A program made the position numbers and the translations under genes. The notes beneath the pieces were generated by a model. It was given only the letters and a program-made list of their open reading frames with translations, was not told the DNA's origin and did no database searches. A stretch of 64,000 nt of DNA from positions 22,709-86,708 of IMG/VR virus record IMGVR_UViG_3300045131_002362. One strand, given 5' to 3'. How positions within the stretch are numbered: the first letter of the stretch is position 1; each line of letters begins with the position of its first letter. The DNA comes from a virus. Shown one piece after another: positions 24,972 to 32,988 of the stretch.

Positions 24972-25106
24972 TCATGGCAGCGCTCCGCTCAGCACAGCGA
25001 GCATGATGAGCACGAGCGCCCACACAATCGCTGTGAACAGATACAGTAGGGCAATCCTGACGCATCTCGCCCTATCGCTTAGTTTGTGATTGTGGCTCGG
25101 ATTCAC
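24972..25106 (-). CDS. Single-pass membrane protein, 44 aa
   Basis: GTG 25106 follows AAGGAGACCAATC. The product has a basic start (MNPSHNHKLSDRARCVR) and a membrane helix of about 24 residues (ALLYLFTAIVWALVLIMLAV) near its end. Its stop is about 30 bp upstream of the promoter at 24912-24943. Function unknown. Confidence 0.6.
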   Translation of the reverse strand: MNPSHNHKLSDRARCVRIALLYLFTAIVWALVLIMLAVLSGALP

Positions 25107-25124
25107 GATTGGTCTCCTTTTCGT

Positions 25125-25367
25125 CTAGCGTTCGGCTTGCCAGTTCATCTCCACACGTTTCAGCATGGCCTCTCCATCGATACCTTCCCTGTCGCACAGG
25201 TGCAGCAGATCGGCCATCAGATCCCCGATGCCGGCTTCGAGCGTATCGTTGGAAAGGTCGTACGCGCAGCCTTCCGCGCACATGGTTCGCTCTGCATTTT
25301 CAGCCCGGGTGCCGTTGCTGGAACAGCCGGGCTCGTGTTTGTCAGGTTTGAACTTGAATTTTGGCAT
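25125..25367 (-). CDS. Hypothetical protein, 80 aa, paralogue of the 31729 gene
   Basis: ATG 25367 (MPKFKFKPDKHEPGCSSNG) follows AAAGGAATC. The C-terminal half has GDLMADLLHLCDREGIDGEA and ends MNWQAER. The gene at 31729-32205 ends with DLMADLLHFCDRQDI and RRDWRAER in the same place. This is a recurrent phage motif of unknown function. Confidence 0.7.
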   Translation of the reverse strand: MPKFKFKPDKHEPGCSSNGTRAENAERTMCAEGCAYDLSNDTLEAGIGDLMADLLHLCDREGIDGEAMLKRVEMNWQAER

Positions 25368-25390
25368 TGTGTCGATTCCTTTGTTGTTGG

Positions 25391-26344
25391 TTAAAGCTCT
25401 GGTTTGTAAAAAGCACCTTTCGCGATATTCTCTGCTGCCCACAGGGGCTGAAGATTGCTGTAATGGAAGCACATCAACTGCTGTTGACGCTCCGACAGGT
25501 TAAACGACGCACAGGGCCGGATGTGGTCGACGTGCCAGCCGTTGATTCCGTAGTTGTCCCAAGACATACCCGGCTTCCAAAGGGACTCCAAATGAAGTCT
25601 TAGATAGTTGGCCGAACAACCTAGCATAACGAGCGTGCATTCCGACTTCTTTCGCCCATTCAGCGCACCCTTTAAGCGTCTACTTACCGATCGGATAAGC
25701 CTGTACCCAAAGTCCGTCTGTCGTTTGTTCTTTTTCCAAATACGTTTGTTTTTCCGCACATTTTCTTTTCGCTGTTCGGGTGTGAGGCTGCGGTCTATTT
25801 TGTACTTCGGTATATAAATTTTCTTTCTTGTTCGTTCGCAACCAAGAAATGTCCTCGTTTGATTTGTGCTACGACATTTGCTCGCCAAGGCCAAAATTGC
25901 CACGACATCTTCCGGAGAATAATCTTTGCGGTCTCGTGGTAATTTTCGGCAAAGTTTGCGTATCTTAATTGCAAAATGTTTGGATCGCGTTCCGCTGTTC
26001 AAAACAGCAGAGAGCAAACTTTGCTCGGGTAAAACTCGTGTCTCTTTTCTTCTCTTAGAACCGAGATTTTTAAACCCGAGCGTTTTTGAAACTTCTCTTG
26101 CGCATCTGCATTGAAAAGCCAATTCGTGAATCGCAGAGACCTTGGCGTTTTCGACGGTCAGGATTTCACCGCGAAGTTCTCCGCACAATACCGTGATCTT
26201 TTTCGCGAAGTTTTTGGATCGACTTCCGCTCCTGAGAGCAGCCTCAACTTCGGACAAAAGGAACGGACTCGCCCCGCCGGGTGATGTAGGGCCAGAAGAC
26301 AGGCACCCTCCGTCAGGGGAGTCCGAAATTGAAAGTTCGTTCAT
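25391..26344 (-). CDS. HNH endonuclease with two copies of a domain shared with the primase
   Basis: The 317-aa protein has two N-terminal repeats of about 55 residues: EVEAALRSGSRSKNFAKKI (from about 32) and SLLSAVLNSGTRSKHFAIKI (from about 109). Each is followed by a LA..CR segment. The same unit forms residues 8-62 of the primase-helicase. A basic region (RKENVRKNKRIWKKNKR) leads to an HNH domain with WHVDHIRPCASF and HYSNLQPLWAAENIAKG, as in group-I-intron-type and free-standing homing endonucleases. The repeats may give DNA specificity. Start ATG 26344 follows AAGGAGACGC. The gene appears more AT-rich than its neighbours, suggesting acquisition. Confidence 0.78.
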   Translation of the reverse strand: MNELSISDSPDGGCLSSGPTSPGGASPFLLSEVEAALRSGSRSKNFAKKITVLCGELRGEILTVENAKVSAIHELAFQCRCAREVSKTLGFKNLGSKRRKETRVLPEQSLLSAVLNSGTRSKHFAIKIRKLCRKLPRDRKDYSPEDVVAILALASKCRSTNQTRTFLGCERTRKKIYIPKYKIDRSLTPEQRKENVRKNKRIWKKNKRQTDFGYRLIRSVSRRLKGALNGRKKSECTLVMLGCSANYLRLHLESLWKPGMSWDNYGINGWHVDHIRPCASFNLSERQQQLMCFHYSNLQPLWAAENIAKGAFYKPEL

Positions 26345-26738
26345 GAGCGTCTCCTTGTTTTTGCCCGACATCACTCGGGGAAAGTCGTTAATCGACCGTC
26401 GATGCAATGGTACAAGGATTCGTTGCGCTTGTCAACCGCCGAGTTTGCAACTTCAAACTTTCTACCGGTGTCACAAGAACACCGTCACATTTATACGTAA
26501 GTCGTTGATGTTGTGGTGGTTGTGTTAAGACAGAGGTTGCGAAAAGCACCGTCACAATTGTCACAAGCCGAACGTGATCCCTGTGACAGTATTGGGACGG
26601 TAAACGTCGATTGTCATAGCACTGTCACAAGTCTAAATAAGGCTATATCAAGCACTTATGTATTTGTGACAGTGTTTTGTGACGGTCGCTTAATGTTTCA
26701 TGTGAGGGGATGTATACACTCGTATGCACCTGTATACA
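26345..26738. other. Non-coding region with TGTGAC repeats; candidate origin or control region
   Basis: About 390 bases with no convincing gene, AT-richer than the flanks. It holds eight copies of GTCACA/TGTGAC in both orientations (26470, 26484, 26551, 26560, 26582, 26624, 26665, 26678), several within CACTGTCACAAG or its complement. Two GTATACACT boxes follow at about 26712 and 26732. It separates the accessory genes from the replication arm. Iteron-like origin, operator cluster or both are possible. Confidence 0.5.
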
Positions 26739-27245
26739 CTAGGACGCACATTCCCGTTCGTGTTTCCGCAAAGCGTCGACGAGTGTGCGCTTCGCCAGCT
26801 CGTACTTGTGCTCGCCGCCCACCTCGTTCAGGAATGCCGCCTTGACCCTGCGCCGAAGCTCCTTCAGATTCGGCCTGTACCAGACGCCGCGATCCACATC
26901 CTCGAAGCGCTCGGCCTCGCGCTGCGCGATCCTGGCCAGCCTTCGTGCCAATGGCCGCAGCCCCGACAAGAACGCCTGCCAGTCGACCTCCTCGCAGGGC
27001 GAGTCGAACACGGCGAGCGTGAGCGCAGCGCCGGACGACTCGTCATCGATGCTCGTGCAGAAGCGCCGCGCCATCCTGCGCCGCTTGTCCTCGATGTTCA
27101 GCAGATCCCGCAGCGCAATCGTCCACGCGAGCCTTGCCCCGCGCCCGGCTGCCAGAAACTCGGCGATCGCGATCTGCTGCATCACCTCCGCAGAACTCAG
27201 GTTCGGGAACCTGTGCAACAACTGGTTGATGTGTCCCTTGTCCAT
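26739..27245 (-). CDS. Hypothetical protein, 168 aa, helical and Arg-rich
   Basis: ATG 27245 (MDKGHINQLLHRFPNLSSA). All-helical composition with basic stretches (RRRMARRF, RPLARRLARIAQREAERF). It is the last gene before the repeat-rich region at 26345-26738, so an origin-binding or regulatory role is conceivable. No HTH or other motif is clear. Confidence 0.65.
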   Translation of the reverse strand: MDKGHINQLLHRFPNLSSAEVMQQIAIAEFLAAGRGARLAWTIALRDLLNIEDKRRRMARRFCTSIDDESSGAALTLAVFDSPCEEVDWQAFLSGLRPLARRLARIAQREAERFEDVDRGVWYRPNLKELRRRVKAAFLNEVGGEHKYELAKRTLVDALRKHERECAS

Positions 27246-27254
27246 AACGCCTCC

Positions 27255-27518
27255 TCACAGTCCAAGAACGGCTCGTGCCTCGTCGACCAAAGCGCGATCC
27301 TCGTCGTTGTTTGAACAATCTACGTACTGCTCGGCCAGCCTAGCCATGTCTGAGAGGGCGCAGCTCAGATCGTCGATGCGCTTGTCGCGCCACGCCAGCT
27401 CGCAGGCGATGTCGCTCTTCTCGTGTAGCCCTTCAGCCGTCATCGCTTGGACGTGCTTGAAGTAGTACCCGCCCTCGCGGTCCAGCTCCATAGGGTCGTT
27501 GTGCCCGTAGTGTTTCAC
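27255..27518 (-). CDS. Hypothetical protein, 87 aa
   Basis: GTG 27518 overlaps the previous stop as GTGA. Product VKHYGHNDPMELDREGGYYF, then helical and acidic (LSDMARLAEQYVDCSNNDED). The start MxxY..NDP..L is a common form of short phage early proteins. Unknown function. Confidence 0.65.
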   Translation of the reverse strand: MKHYGHNDPMELDREGGYYFKHVQAMTAEGLHEKSDIACELAWRDKRIDDLSCALSDMARLAEQYVDCSNNDEDRALVDEARAVLGL

Positions 27519-27811
27519 GTCTCTACCTCCTTCGTCGCGGCCAGGCGTTCCCGACCCCGTGTCTCCAGAAAGGCGAGCACGCTCTCGTTGTTGCCCGCGC
27601 TCGTGTCGCAGACGGTCTCCATCTTGAGCATGAGCATCGCGTCTGTTGCGCTGATCGCCACAGAGGTTCCGCTTTTGCAGATTCTGCGCGCCTCGTCCTC
27701 GTTGTAAAAACCGGCCTTCTTGAAGTCGCGGGTGTAACCGGTGCTGTCCGGACGCCACCACATCACATCGCCCTGCGTGCGCTTCTTGGACCAGATAAGA
27801 TACTGCTGCAT
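27515..27811 (-). CDS. Hypothetical protein, 98 aa
   Basis: ATG 27811 (MQQYLIWSKKRTQGDVMWWR) follows AGGAGAGAAT. Contains TGYTRDFKKAGFYNEDEA, a segment I recognise from several phage small proteins (GYT.d...AG.ys..ea) but cannot name. The longer upstream frame overlaps the next gene and is not used. Confidence 0.65.
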   Translation of the reverse strand: MQQYLIWSKKRTQGDVMWWRPDSTGYTRDFKKAGFYNEDEARRICKSGTSVAISATDAMLMLKMETVCDTSAGNNESVLAFLETRGRERLAATKEVET

Positions 27812-27819
27812 ATTCTCTC

Positions 27820-28074
27820 CTATTCCGGGATAAGCCAGGCTTTTGCCAGCTCCCATGTTATGACAGTGAAATCGAGTTCCGGCTCGGACACGACGCAGAA
27901 GTCGATCCAGTCGTAGCCCATCATCACCCATTCGTGATTCAGGCTCGCACTCTTTTTAAGTCTGTACCATTCGTGATCCATTCCCTGAACACGAATGTCA
28001 GATCCAACGAGGTGCAAGCCTTTTATCGGAAACAGCAGCCCCTTGCCGGAACTCAGCTCAAAGAACTCTCCGTA
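27820..28074 (-). CDS. Hypothetical protein, 84 aa
   Basis: Start taken as GTG 28074 (VYGEFFELSSGKGLLFPIKG) with GGGAG six bases upstream; no ATG is available. Beta-rich with many aromatics. No motif. Confidence 0.55.
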   Translation of the reverse strand, partial: YGEFFELSSGKGLLFPIKGLHLVGSDIRVQGMDHEWYRLKKSASLNHEWVMMGYDWIDFCVVSEPELDFTVITWELAKAWLIPE

Positions 28075-28093
28075 CACAAAAGTCTCCCATCTG

Positions 28094-28723
28094 TCAGTGT
28101 CGATCGAAGTACACCGACTTGCCGGGTTTGATTTTCCAGCACAGGCCGCACGTTGAGCAGCCGCCGTCGCAATGCACGGCACTCTTCGGGATTCGCGTGT
28201 CGATGTTGCGCGGATCTTTCATCCACGCAACAGGAAAGTGATTCTGCACGACGCCTGGCATCGCGAGCCCCGGCCACGCCGACGCGACGATGCTCATGTT
28301 CTTCGGACGAGGGATACGAAAGCCAACAAAGTTATCGAGCAGCTCGTACTTCTTTGTGAAGACGAGGTGCTTCGTGTCCGGTGTCCGAGCCGCGATATTG
28401 GCGATTTGCCACAGATAAGGCTGGTCTGGGATGTCACCCGCAACATGCCAGCGGAACATGGCCGGCTTGCGAGAGCCGACGACTTCGCATATGCTCTCCA
28501 TGTAGACCACGCGCTCGGTCATGGCAAGCTCCCAGTTGGCTTCCCAAGCGTCTCGGCAGCCCTTGCGCAGGTTGTACAGTCTTACACCGTAACATCCGGC
28601 CTTGTAGCACGGCAAGTTCGGATCGCATGTCCTGCGCGGAGGCAGGCTCACGTTGAACACCTTGCCGAGCTTGTTGTTGCCGCGCATGATCGTAAGCTTG
28701 CCGATCTTGATAGAATGCCCCAT
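28094..28723 (-). CDS. GP88-like protein (mycobacteriophage gene 88 domain)
   Basis: The 209-aa protein shows the features of this phage family: CDPNLPCYKAGCYGVRLYNL, FRWHVAGDIPDQPYLWQIA, KHLVFTKKYELLDNF, SIVASAWPGL and the C-terminal cluster CDGGCSTCGLCW. The cysteines probably bind metal. Family function is not established to my knowledge. It lies directly downstream of the PAPS-reductase-like gene, 11 bp apart, suggesting a joint role. Start ATG 28723 follows AAGGAGACGC; upstream frame extension is a shadow of the neighbour. Confidence 0.75.
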   Translation of the reverse strand: MGHSIKIGKLTIMRGNNKLGKVFNVSLPPRRTCDPNLPCYKAGCYGVRLYNLRKGCRDAWEANWELAMTERVVYMESICEVVGSRKPAMFRWHVAGDIPDQPYLWQIANIAARTPDTKHLVFTKKYELLDNFVGFRIPRPKNMSIVASAWPGLAMPGVVQNHFPVAWMKDPRNIDTRIPKSAVHCDGGCSTCGLCWKIKPGKSVYFDRH

Positions 28724-28734
28724 AGCGTCTCCTT

Positions 28735-29661
28735 TTACAGCGTTTCCACAACTGCCGCGTGTCTGTGATTTTCGATCATCTGCTTCAGACTCAGCTCCCG
28801 GTGCGGAGGCTTGAACGTGAACCCGTTTGTGAACTTCTGGCATTTCGGATTTAGCGGCATGTCGTCCGTCGGCATCACGTACGGAAGATCCTGCTTCAGA
28901 ATAAACTCCGTGATGCTTCCGGGCCTGCCGTCGCTCTTTCGCGGCTTGCGCCAAAGGCCGTGTACCTCGCGGTTGAACGGCTCGCCGGTACACTCGACAC
29001 GCATGATCATGCCGCGCTCCTCCGGCGTCAGCTCGTGAAGCACCTCTTCCGGTTTCTGGTTCGGGCAGAACACGCAGGACGATTTCGGCGGCACCGGCAG
29101 CCCGGCCTCGCGGATCATCTCCTTGCAGATCTCCCGTGTCCAGCCCCAGTCCATGAGCGGGTGCATGTAGTCGAACTTCTTGTCCGGCGCCGTGTGCGCC
29201 TTGTCTGATGCGCGGTTGCGGCGGTAGTCCTCCGTCGCGTCGAAGCCGATCAGCTTCGCGATCTTGCGGCCGGCCGCCCACTCTGATTTGCACGCCGGAT
29301 CTCTGTCCGTCCATTTGTTCTGCGGCACGATCTTCCATTTGATCGTACACGACGCGCGGCCGAACGTAGCGCCGGGCAGCGTGGCGTTCATCACCATGTT
29401 GCCCTCGATCGTCGTGTACGGGCTCTTCGGAGCCGGATTGCGCACTACGGTCACGGGCGGGAAGCCAACTCTGGCGAGCCACTCCTGGATCACCGGAAGA
29501 TAGGCGTACGTCGCCGCCTTCTCGCTGCCCACGTCCGCCCATAGGATGAACGCGGGGCGCAGCCGCATCGCTTCCAGGCCCACCAGCATGGCCGTGCTGT
29601 CGACGCCGAGCCCGTAGGCCACTCCGACAAGGCCGTTATCGAATCGCTCTTTGAGATTCAT
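28735..29661 (-). CDS. PAPS reductase/ATP-pyrophosphatase-like enzyme
   Basis: The 308-aa protein opens with a PP-loop variant, GVAYGLGVDSTAML (S/G-G-x-DS), followed by ILWADVGSEKAATY as in phosphoadenosine-phosphosulfate reductase-like proteins. SSCVFCPNQKPEE near residue 195 is a cysteine pair typical of the phage and DndC-related branch. It may activate sulfur or a base by adenylation; a DNA or tRNA modification role is plausible, but the substrate is unknown. ATG 29661. Confidence 0.75.
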   Translation of the reverse strand: MNLKERFDNGLVGVAYGLGVDSTAMLVGLEAMRLRPAFILWADVGSEKAATYAYLPVIQEWLARVGFPPVTVVRNPAPKSPYTTIEGNMVMNATLPGATFGRASCTIKWKIVPQNKWTDRDPACKSEWAAGRKIAKLIGFDATEDYRRNRASDKAHTAPDKKFDYMHPLMDWGWTREICKEMIREAGLPVPPKSSCVFCPNQKPEEVLHELTPEERGMIMRVECTGEPFNREVHGLWRKPRKSDGRPGSITEFILKQDLPYVMPTDDMPLNPKCQKFTNGFTFKPPHRELSLKQMIENHRHAAVVETL

Positions 29662-29664
29662 GAT

Positions 29665-30036
29665 TTACCTTTTCTTCTTCTTTTCAGGCGCGACCTGGTA
29701 GCCGACGTGATCGAAGGCACATTTGCAGTTAGGACAGGTCGGGCAAAATTTCCACGTAATCTCGGTCGTGATGCGCTCCAAACATTGGTAGCAGCGCCAC
29801 ACGTTCCGCAATCGACCCACAACCGGCTTCCAACGGCCACCTGCGTTTTGGTACATCTCAGCCATGCAGTTTTCGTAGCGCAGTGTGTGGCGGTCAATCA
29901 GCATGGCACGGACAAACTGCGCTTTCGGATGAGCCAACGCCGCCGCAGCCTCAGCCTCTTCTTTGCTGTTGGCCTTCGCGATGTAGTGCCAGTATCTACC
30001 CGACTTGCTTCTTCCTTTGATTCTGTAGGTGCTCAT
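29665..30036 (-). CDS. Zinc-ribbon protein, 123 aa
   Basis: ATG 30036 (MSTYRIKGRSKSGRYWHYIA) follows GGAGGTCAAG. C-terminal WRCYQCLERI, FCPTCPNCKCAFDHVGY gives two to three CxxC pairs, and the tail is basic (EKKKKR). The N-terminal RIKGRSKSGRYW..A half resembles a small substrate-binding fold. The gene overlaps the next one by 41 nt. Confidence 0.65.
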   Translation of the reverse strand: MSTYRIKGRSKSGRYWHYIAKANSKEEAEAAAALAHPKAQFVRAMLIDRHTLRYENCMAEMYQNAGGRWKPVVGRLRNVWRCYQCLERITTEITWKFCPTCPNCKCAFDHVGYQVAPEKKKKR

Positions 30037-30280
30037 TCTTGACCTCCACACATTCCATGCTGAAACTACAATTACACCGTTCACACTGCGGCACGCCGTA
30101 GACGTGCGTCTCGACAGGCTGCGTCATGCGCAAGCCGCACCCGAAGCAGTGCCACACTGCGCGGGTCGAACACGGCTCCAGCCGCGTCCACTGCGGACCA
30201 GCCGCGTCGCCGTTTGCATAGAGGGTGGCGGCCGGGTTTCGCAGCATCGTGTTACGGATCAGTTGTTGCTCTGTGTTCAT
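29996..30280 (-). CDS. Zinc-finger protein, 94 aa
   Basis: ATG 30280 overlaps the previous stop as ATGA. It has WHCFGCGLR and, after 16 residues, QCERCNCSF, a four-cysteine finger, then a basic Gln/Lys tail (NEHLQNQRKKQVG) encoded within the start of the downstream gene. Function unknown. Confidence 0.65.
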   Translation of the reverse strand: MNTEQQLIRNTMLRNPAATLYANGDAAGPQWTRLEPCSTRAVWHCFGCGLRMTQPVETHVYGVPQCERCNCSFSMECVEVKNEHLQNQRKKQVG

Positions 30281-30564
30281 GCCCGCACCCCTTTTCCGTC
30301 GTGTCCGGGAAGACGGACGTAAACGTCGCCCTGCCGCTCGTAGCCGACCTGCTCTGAGTTTGGACCTGTCGTTCCGGAGAGCGCGTCGAAGGTCTCGGCG
30401 AGGATGGGATAGCCAGCGAGCGCCGCCGCCCACATCTCCACGCTCTGCCACTGCGCCGACAGGATCTGCGTGTCCACCGTGTCCGGCAGCCCCTCCAGAG
30501 CGATGCGCCGCTTGTGGTACTCGTCGACTGTCTGCATCTCCGGCATCTTCGTCTTGTCGCTCAC
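30277..30564 (-). CDS. Hypothetical protein, 95 aa
   Basis: GTG 30564 overlaps the previous stop as GTGA (VSDKTKMPEMQTVDEYHKRR). Helical first half, then a Gly-rich end (GYERQGDVYVRLPGHDGKG). No motif. Confidence 0.65.
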   Translation of the reverse strand: MSDKTKMPEMQTVDEYHKRRIALEGLPDTVDTQILSAQWQSVEMWAAALAGYPILAETFDALSGTTGPNSEQVGYERQGDVYVRLPGHDGKGVRA

Positions 30565-30839
30565 GACCCGCCTCCCTTCCGCTTCTGGCGCCACAGGATC
30601 GTGAGCGCCTCCGTCTTGATCGTCTCGGCCAGGTTGGCGAGCGCCTCGCGGACAACGCTGGCCGGCACGACAGTCGCGCAGCCACCGAGCGTGACGCCCT
30701 CGGTCTTCATGAGGCCGTCCAGCGGCTTGTCCCAGCCCTCTGCCTTGCGCTTGGCCCAGCGGTACGCTGCATGCGCGTCAGTGCATGTCCGGCAGCGGCA
30801 GCCACCGCAGTAACCGGCCCTTCCGTGTTTCTTCGTCAT
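30561..30839 (-). CDS. Hypothetical protein, 92 aa, N-terminal cysteine cluster
   Basis: ATG 30839 overlaps the previous stop as ATGA. Starts MTKKHGRAGYCGGCRCRTCT, a CGGCRCRTC cluster as in short phage zinc proteins that copy a WhiB-like or restriction-associated finger, then a helical region. Function unknown. Confidence 0.65.
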   Translation of the reverse strand: MTKKHGRAGYCGGCRCRTCTDAHAAYRWAKRKAEGWDKPLDGLMKTEGVTLGGCATVVPASVVREALANLAETIKTEALTILWRQKRKGGGS

Positions 30840-31366
30840 TCCGTCACAACTCCTTCCCCGTCCTTAACAGTGATCTCCATGATGTACTTGCCGCCGCGCT
30901 TGCGTCTCTTCATTCTGCCCTCGCAGAACGCTGCAAAAAGCCTGTCGCGCTCGCTCGCCTCTGCCGCCCGCGCCGTCTTGTACGCCGTCTCCCAAAGGTT
31001 GTGGGCGTAGTCCCAGCGGTCGGCCTCGGGTGTGATACCGGCGATGAGACGCAGCAGCCCTGTCTCGTGACGGCGCTCCTTGTCCACATCCACCATCCAG
31101 CCCTCGCCGCCGCCGTTCCACCAGCGCAGGGCGATCTGTTTGTCCCAGCCCTCGCCCTTCTCGAAGATGTCGTACCGGTAGCTGTCGCCGCTCCACAGCC
31201 CTACAGCGCTCTGGCGGGCCTCGCCGAACCGGCACGGGCAGATTTGCCGCCAGTCGGCAGTCATAATGTCGAACTGCGTCAGCCTGTTGTCATAGGCCGG
31301 CGTCAGAAACCTTCCGCGCTCGACCGGCTTCATCGGCGGAATATCCGTCTGTGTCCAATGGCTCAT
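30836..31366 (-). CDS. Hypothetical protein, 176 aa
   Basis: ATG 31366 (MSHWTQTDIPPMKPVERGRF) follows AAGGAGGAAAC. Mixed alpha/beta with aromatic ALRWWNGGGEGWMVDVD; C-terminal helix ASERDRLFAAFCEGRMKRRK then a beta hairpin. No known family. Confidence 0.65.
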   Translation of the reverse strand: MSHWTQTDIPPMKPVERGRFLTPAYDNRLTQFDIMTADWRQICPCRFGEARQSAVGLWSGDSYRYDIFEKGEGWDKQIALRWWNGGGEGWMVDVDKERRHETGLLRLIAGITPEADRWDYAHNLWETAYKTARAAEASERDRLFAAFCEGRMKRRKRGGKYIMEITVKDGEGVVTE

Positions 31367-31722
31367 GTTTCCTCCTTCACGCATTCCTCACCGGCTGCGA
31401 CGAGCTGGTCCTGCTCGGCACGCATCGCCAACCACTTCGCCTTGTAAGCCGCGACCGTCAGCCGCACGACCTGCTTCGGGTCCGGCGAACAGAATGTCTT
31501 GTCCGGCGCGAGCGATGCAGCCATCCCGCACTCGCCGATCATGCAGAACCACGTCCCGTCTCGGCGCGAGGAGGGATACACATGGATCAGCCCCTTCCAA
31601 TGCGCCTCGAAATGCCAGCCCATGTTCTGCCACACACGCGACTGCCAGCCCTCGCCGAGCCACACGCACAGGCGCTCGGCCTTCGCAGTCACGCGGTCTT
31701 TCTCGTCATAGATCTTCTGCAT
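31363..31722 (-). CDS. Hypothetical protein, 119 aa
   Basis: ATG 31722 (MQKIYDEKDRVTAKAERLCV). Aromatic central part (GWQSRVWQNMGWHFEAHWKG) and a C-terminal helix. Overlaps the downstream gene as ATGA. No motif. Confidence 0.65.
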   Translation of the reverse strand: MQKIYDEKDRVTAKAERLCVWLGEGWQSRVWQNMGWHFEAHWKGLIHVYPSSRRDGTWFCMIGECGMAASLAPDKTFCSPDPKQVVRLTVAAYKAKWLAMRAEQDQLVAAGEECVKEET

Positions 31723-31728
31723 AGCCGT

Positions 31729-32205
31729 CTACCTTTCGGCGCGCCAGTCGCGCCTGGCCGTCGCCATGATTTTCGCTCCCGGTATATCCTGCCTGTCGCA
31801 GAAGTGCAGCAGGTCGGCCATGAGGTCGCGCACCGCGTCCTCGTCGATCGTGCGGGACTCGCCAGTCGAGATAAGGAATCTGTCGAGTGCTTTCTCGGCG
31901 TGCTTCGCCCGATCGCCGTTCGTCGGCGAATCGGGATCGTCATCGTCACGCTTGTCCGCCTTGAAGCGCGTCTTCTTCTGCTTGTGCTGCTTATCAAAAA
32001 CGAACTGGTCGTCCCGCTCGTGCCCACCCAGGACCAGCACCGTGCGGACGTAACCGACGAACACCTCGCTGTCCATCAGCATCTGCGCCGCGCGCTGCTT
32101 CGCCTCCTTCAGCGTGTCGACATCCCGCGACACCTCGTAGCCGCGAGTCCCAACCGCGTCCATGTCCAGATAGCCCTCGACCCTGTACTTGCTGTGCTCT
32201 TTCAT
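31729..32205 (-). CDS. Hypothetical protein, 158 aa, paralogue of the 25125 gene
   Basis: ATG 32205 overlaps the previous stop as ATGA. An N-terminal beta domain (KYRVEGYLDMDAVGTRGYEV), a charged linker, and the C-terminal DLMADLLHFCDRQDIPGAKI unit ending DWRAER, shared with the protein at 25125-25367. Probably arose by domain duplication; function unknown. Confidence 0.7.
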   Translation of the reverse strand: MKEHSKYRVEGYLDMDAVGTRGYEVSRDVDTLKEAKQRAAQMLMDSEVFVGYVRTVLVLGGHERDDQFVFDKQHKQKKTRFKADKRDDDDPDSPTNGDRAKHAEKALDRFLISTGESRTIDEDAVRDLMADLLHFCDRQDIPGAKIMATARRDWRAER

Positions 32206-32405
32206 GTCGTCTCCTCGCCCGCAGGCTCAGACCACGTTCTCACGGGGAAGATCCTGCGCTCGCCACCGAAACCCTCGCGCTCCAGCAGGCGGCACACGCA
32301 GTCCGCCTGCTCCTTCGTGTAGTGCCCGTCCTCGGTCACGTTCGGCCGCTGGCCGTTGCTCACGAGCCCTTCCGGCCATTCAGCACAAGATGTCCACGGC
32401 TTCAT
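32202..32405 (-). CDS. Hypothetical protein, 67 aa
   Basis: ATG 32405 (MKPWTSCAEWPEGLVSNGQR) has AAGGAGG five bases upstream and meets the previous stop as TGATG. Contains HYTKEQADCVCRLLEREGFG, a form seen in many phage small proteins (H.t.eqA..vc..Le..GfGG), and RIFPVRTW. Function unknown. Confidence 0.7.
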   Translation of the reverse strand: MKPWTSCAEWPEGLVSNGQRPNVTEDGHYTKEQADCVCRLLEREGFGGERRIFPVRTWSEPAGEETT

Positions 32406-32662
32406 CACGCCTCCTTTTTGATCGATTGCAGACTCATCGTGAAGGCGGCGCGGGCATGTGGCTCGTGCCGCAGGGCGGCCTGATACGCGAAGTACACCGC
32501 TTCGTCGTCGCTGTCGAAGATGTCTGACTCGTCCAGCCGCAGGATCTCGCAGCGCGTCCCGTCCGTCGTGAACAGCGACCAGCCCTCGCTCTTCGCTTTC
32601 TTGTCGAAAGAGTCGGACCAGCGCAGATCCGGATCGCGTTTCTTCTTGCCGTGCTCCTTCAT
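32405..32662 (-). CDS. Hypothetical protein, 85 aa
   Basis: ATG 32662 (MKEHGKKKRDPDLRWSDSFD) follows GGGAGGGCG; TGATG overlap with the upstream stop. Acidic centre (DESDIFDSDDEAVYFAYQA). No motif. Confidence 0.65.
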   Translation of the reverse strand: MKEHGKKKRDPDLRWSDSFDKKAKSEGWSLFTTDGTRCEILRLDESDIFDSDDEAVYFAYQAALRHEPHARAAFTMSLQSIKKEA

Positions 32663-32988
32663 CAGTACGCCCTCCCTACGCTGTACGAGAACCCGTGTCT
32701 CGGATAACGATTGTTCTGCCACATGAACTTGCCGCCGTGCAGGCGGAAGCACCAGTCGCCGGCCGAGGATGTCCAGTCCTCCACTTCCAGCTTGCTGTAG
32801 CCCAGCCGACGCGCCACGGCCCTGTACGAGCCGCTGCCGGCGTTAGGAGCCTCGACGACTTCGCCCTCGCGCACCAAGCGCCGGGCCTGCGTGTCGCTGA
32901 TCTTCTCACCTCGCCCGTCGTAGAACTGCCCGCCGTCGGCGACCCGCTCGCGGATTCCCGTCGCCATCTCAGCAATTATGTCTGCCAT
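32662..32988 (-). CDS. Hypothetical protein, 108 aa
   Basis: ATG 32988 (MADIIAEMATGIRERVADGG). Contains RRLVREGEVVEAPNAGSGSY, which has the look of a small winged-helix or replication-associated fold, and ends with an aromatic WQNNRYPRHGFSYSVGRAY. Not assignable. Confidence 0.65.
   Translation of the reverse strand: MADIIAEMATGIRERVADGGQFYDGRGEKISDTQARRLVREGEVVEAPNAGSGSYRAVARRLGYSKLEVEDWTSSAGDWCFRLHGGKFMWQNNRYPRHGFSYSVGRAY

Noticed and set aside
28724-29542. N-terminal extension of the GP88-like gene to 482 aa
   Set aside because: The extension is an out-of-frame reading of the PAPS-reductase-like gene; ATG 28723 has AAGGAGACGC.
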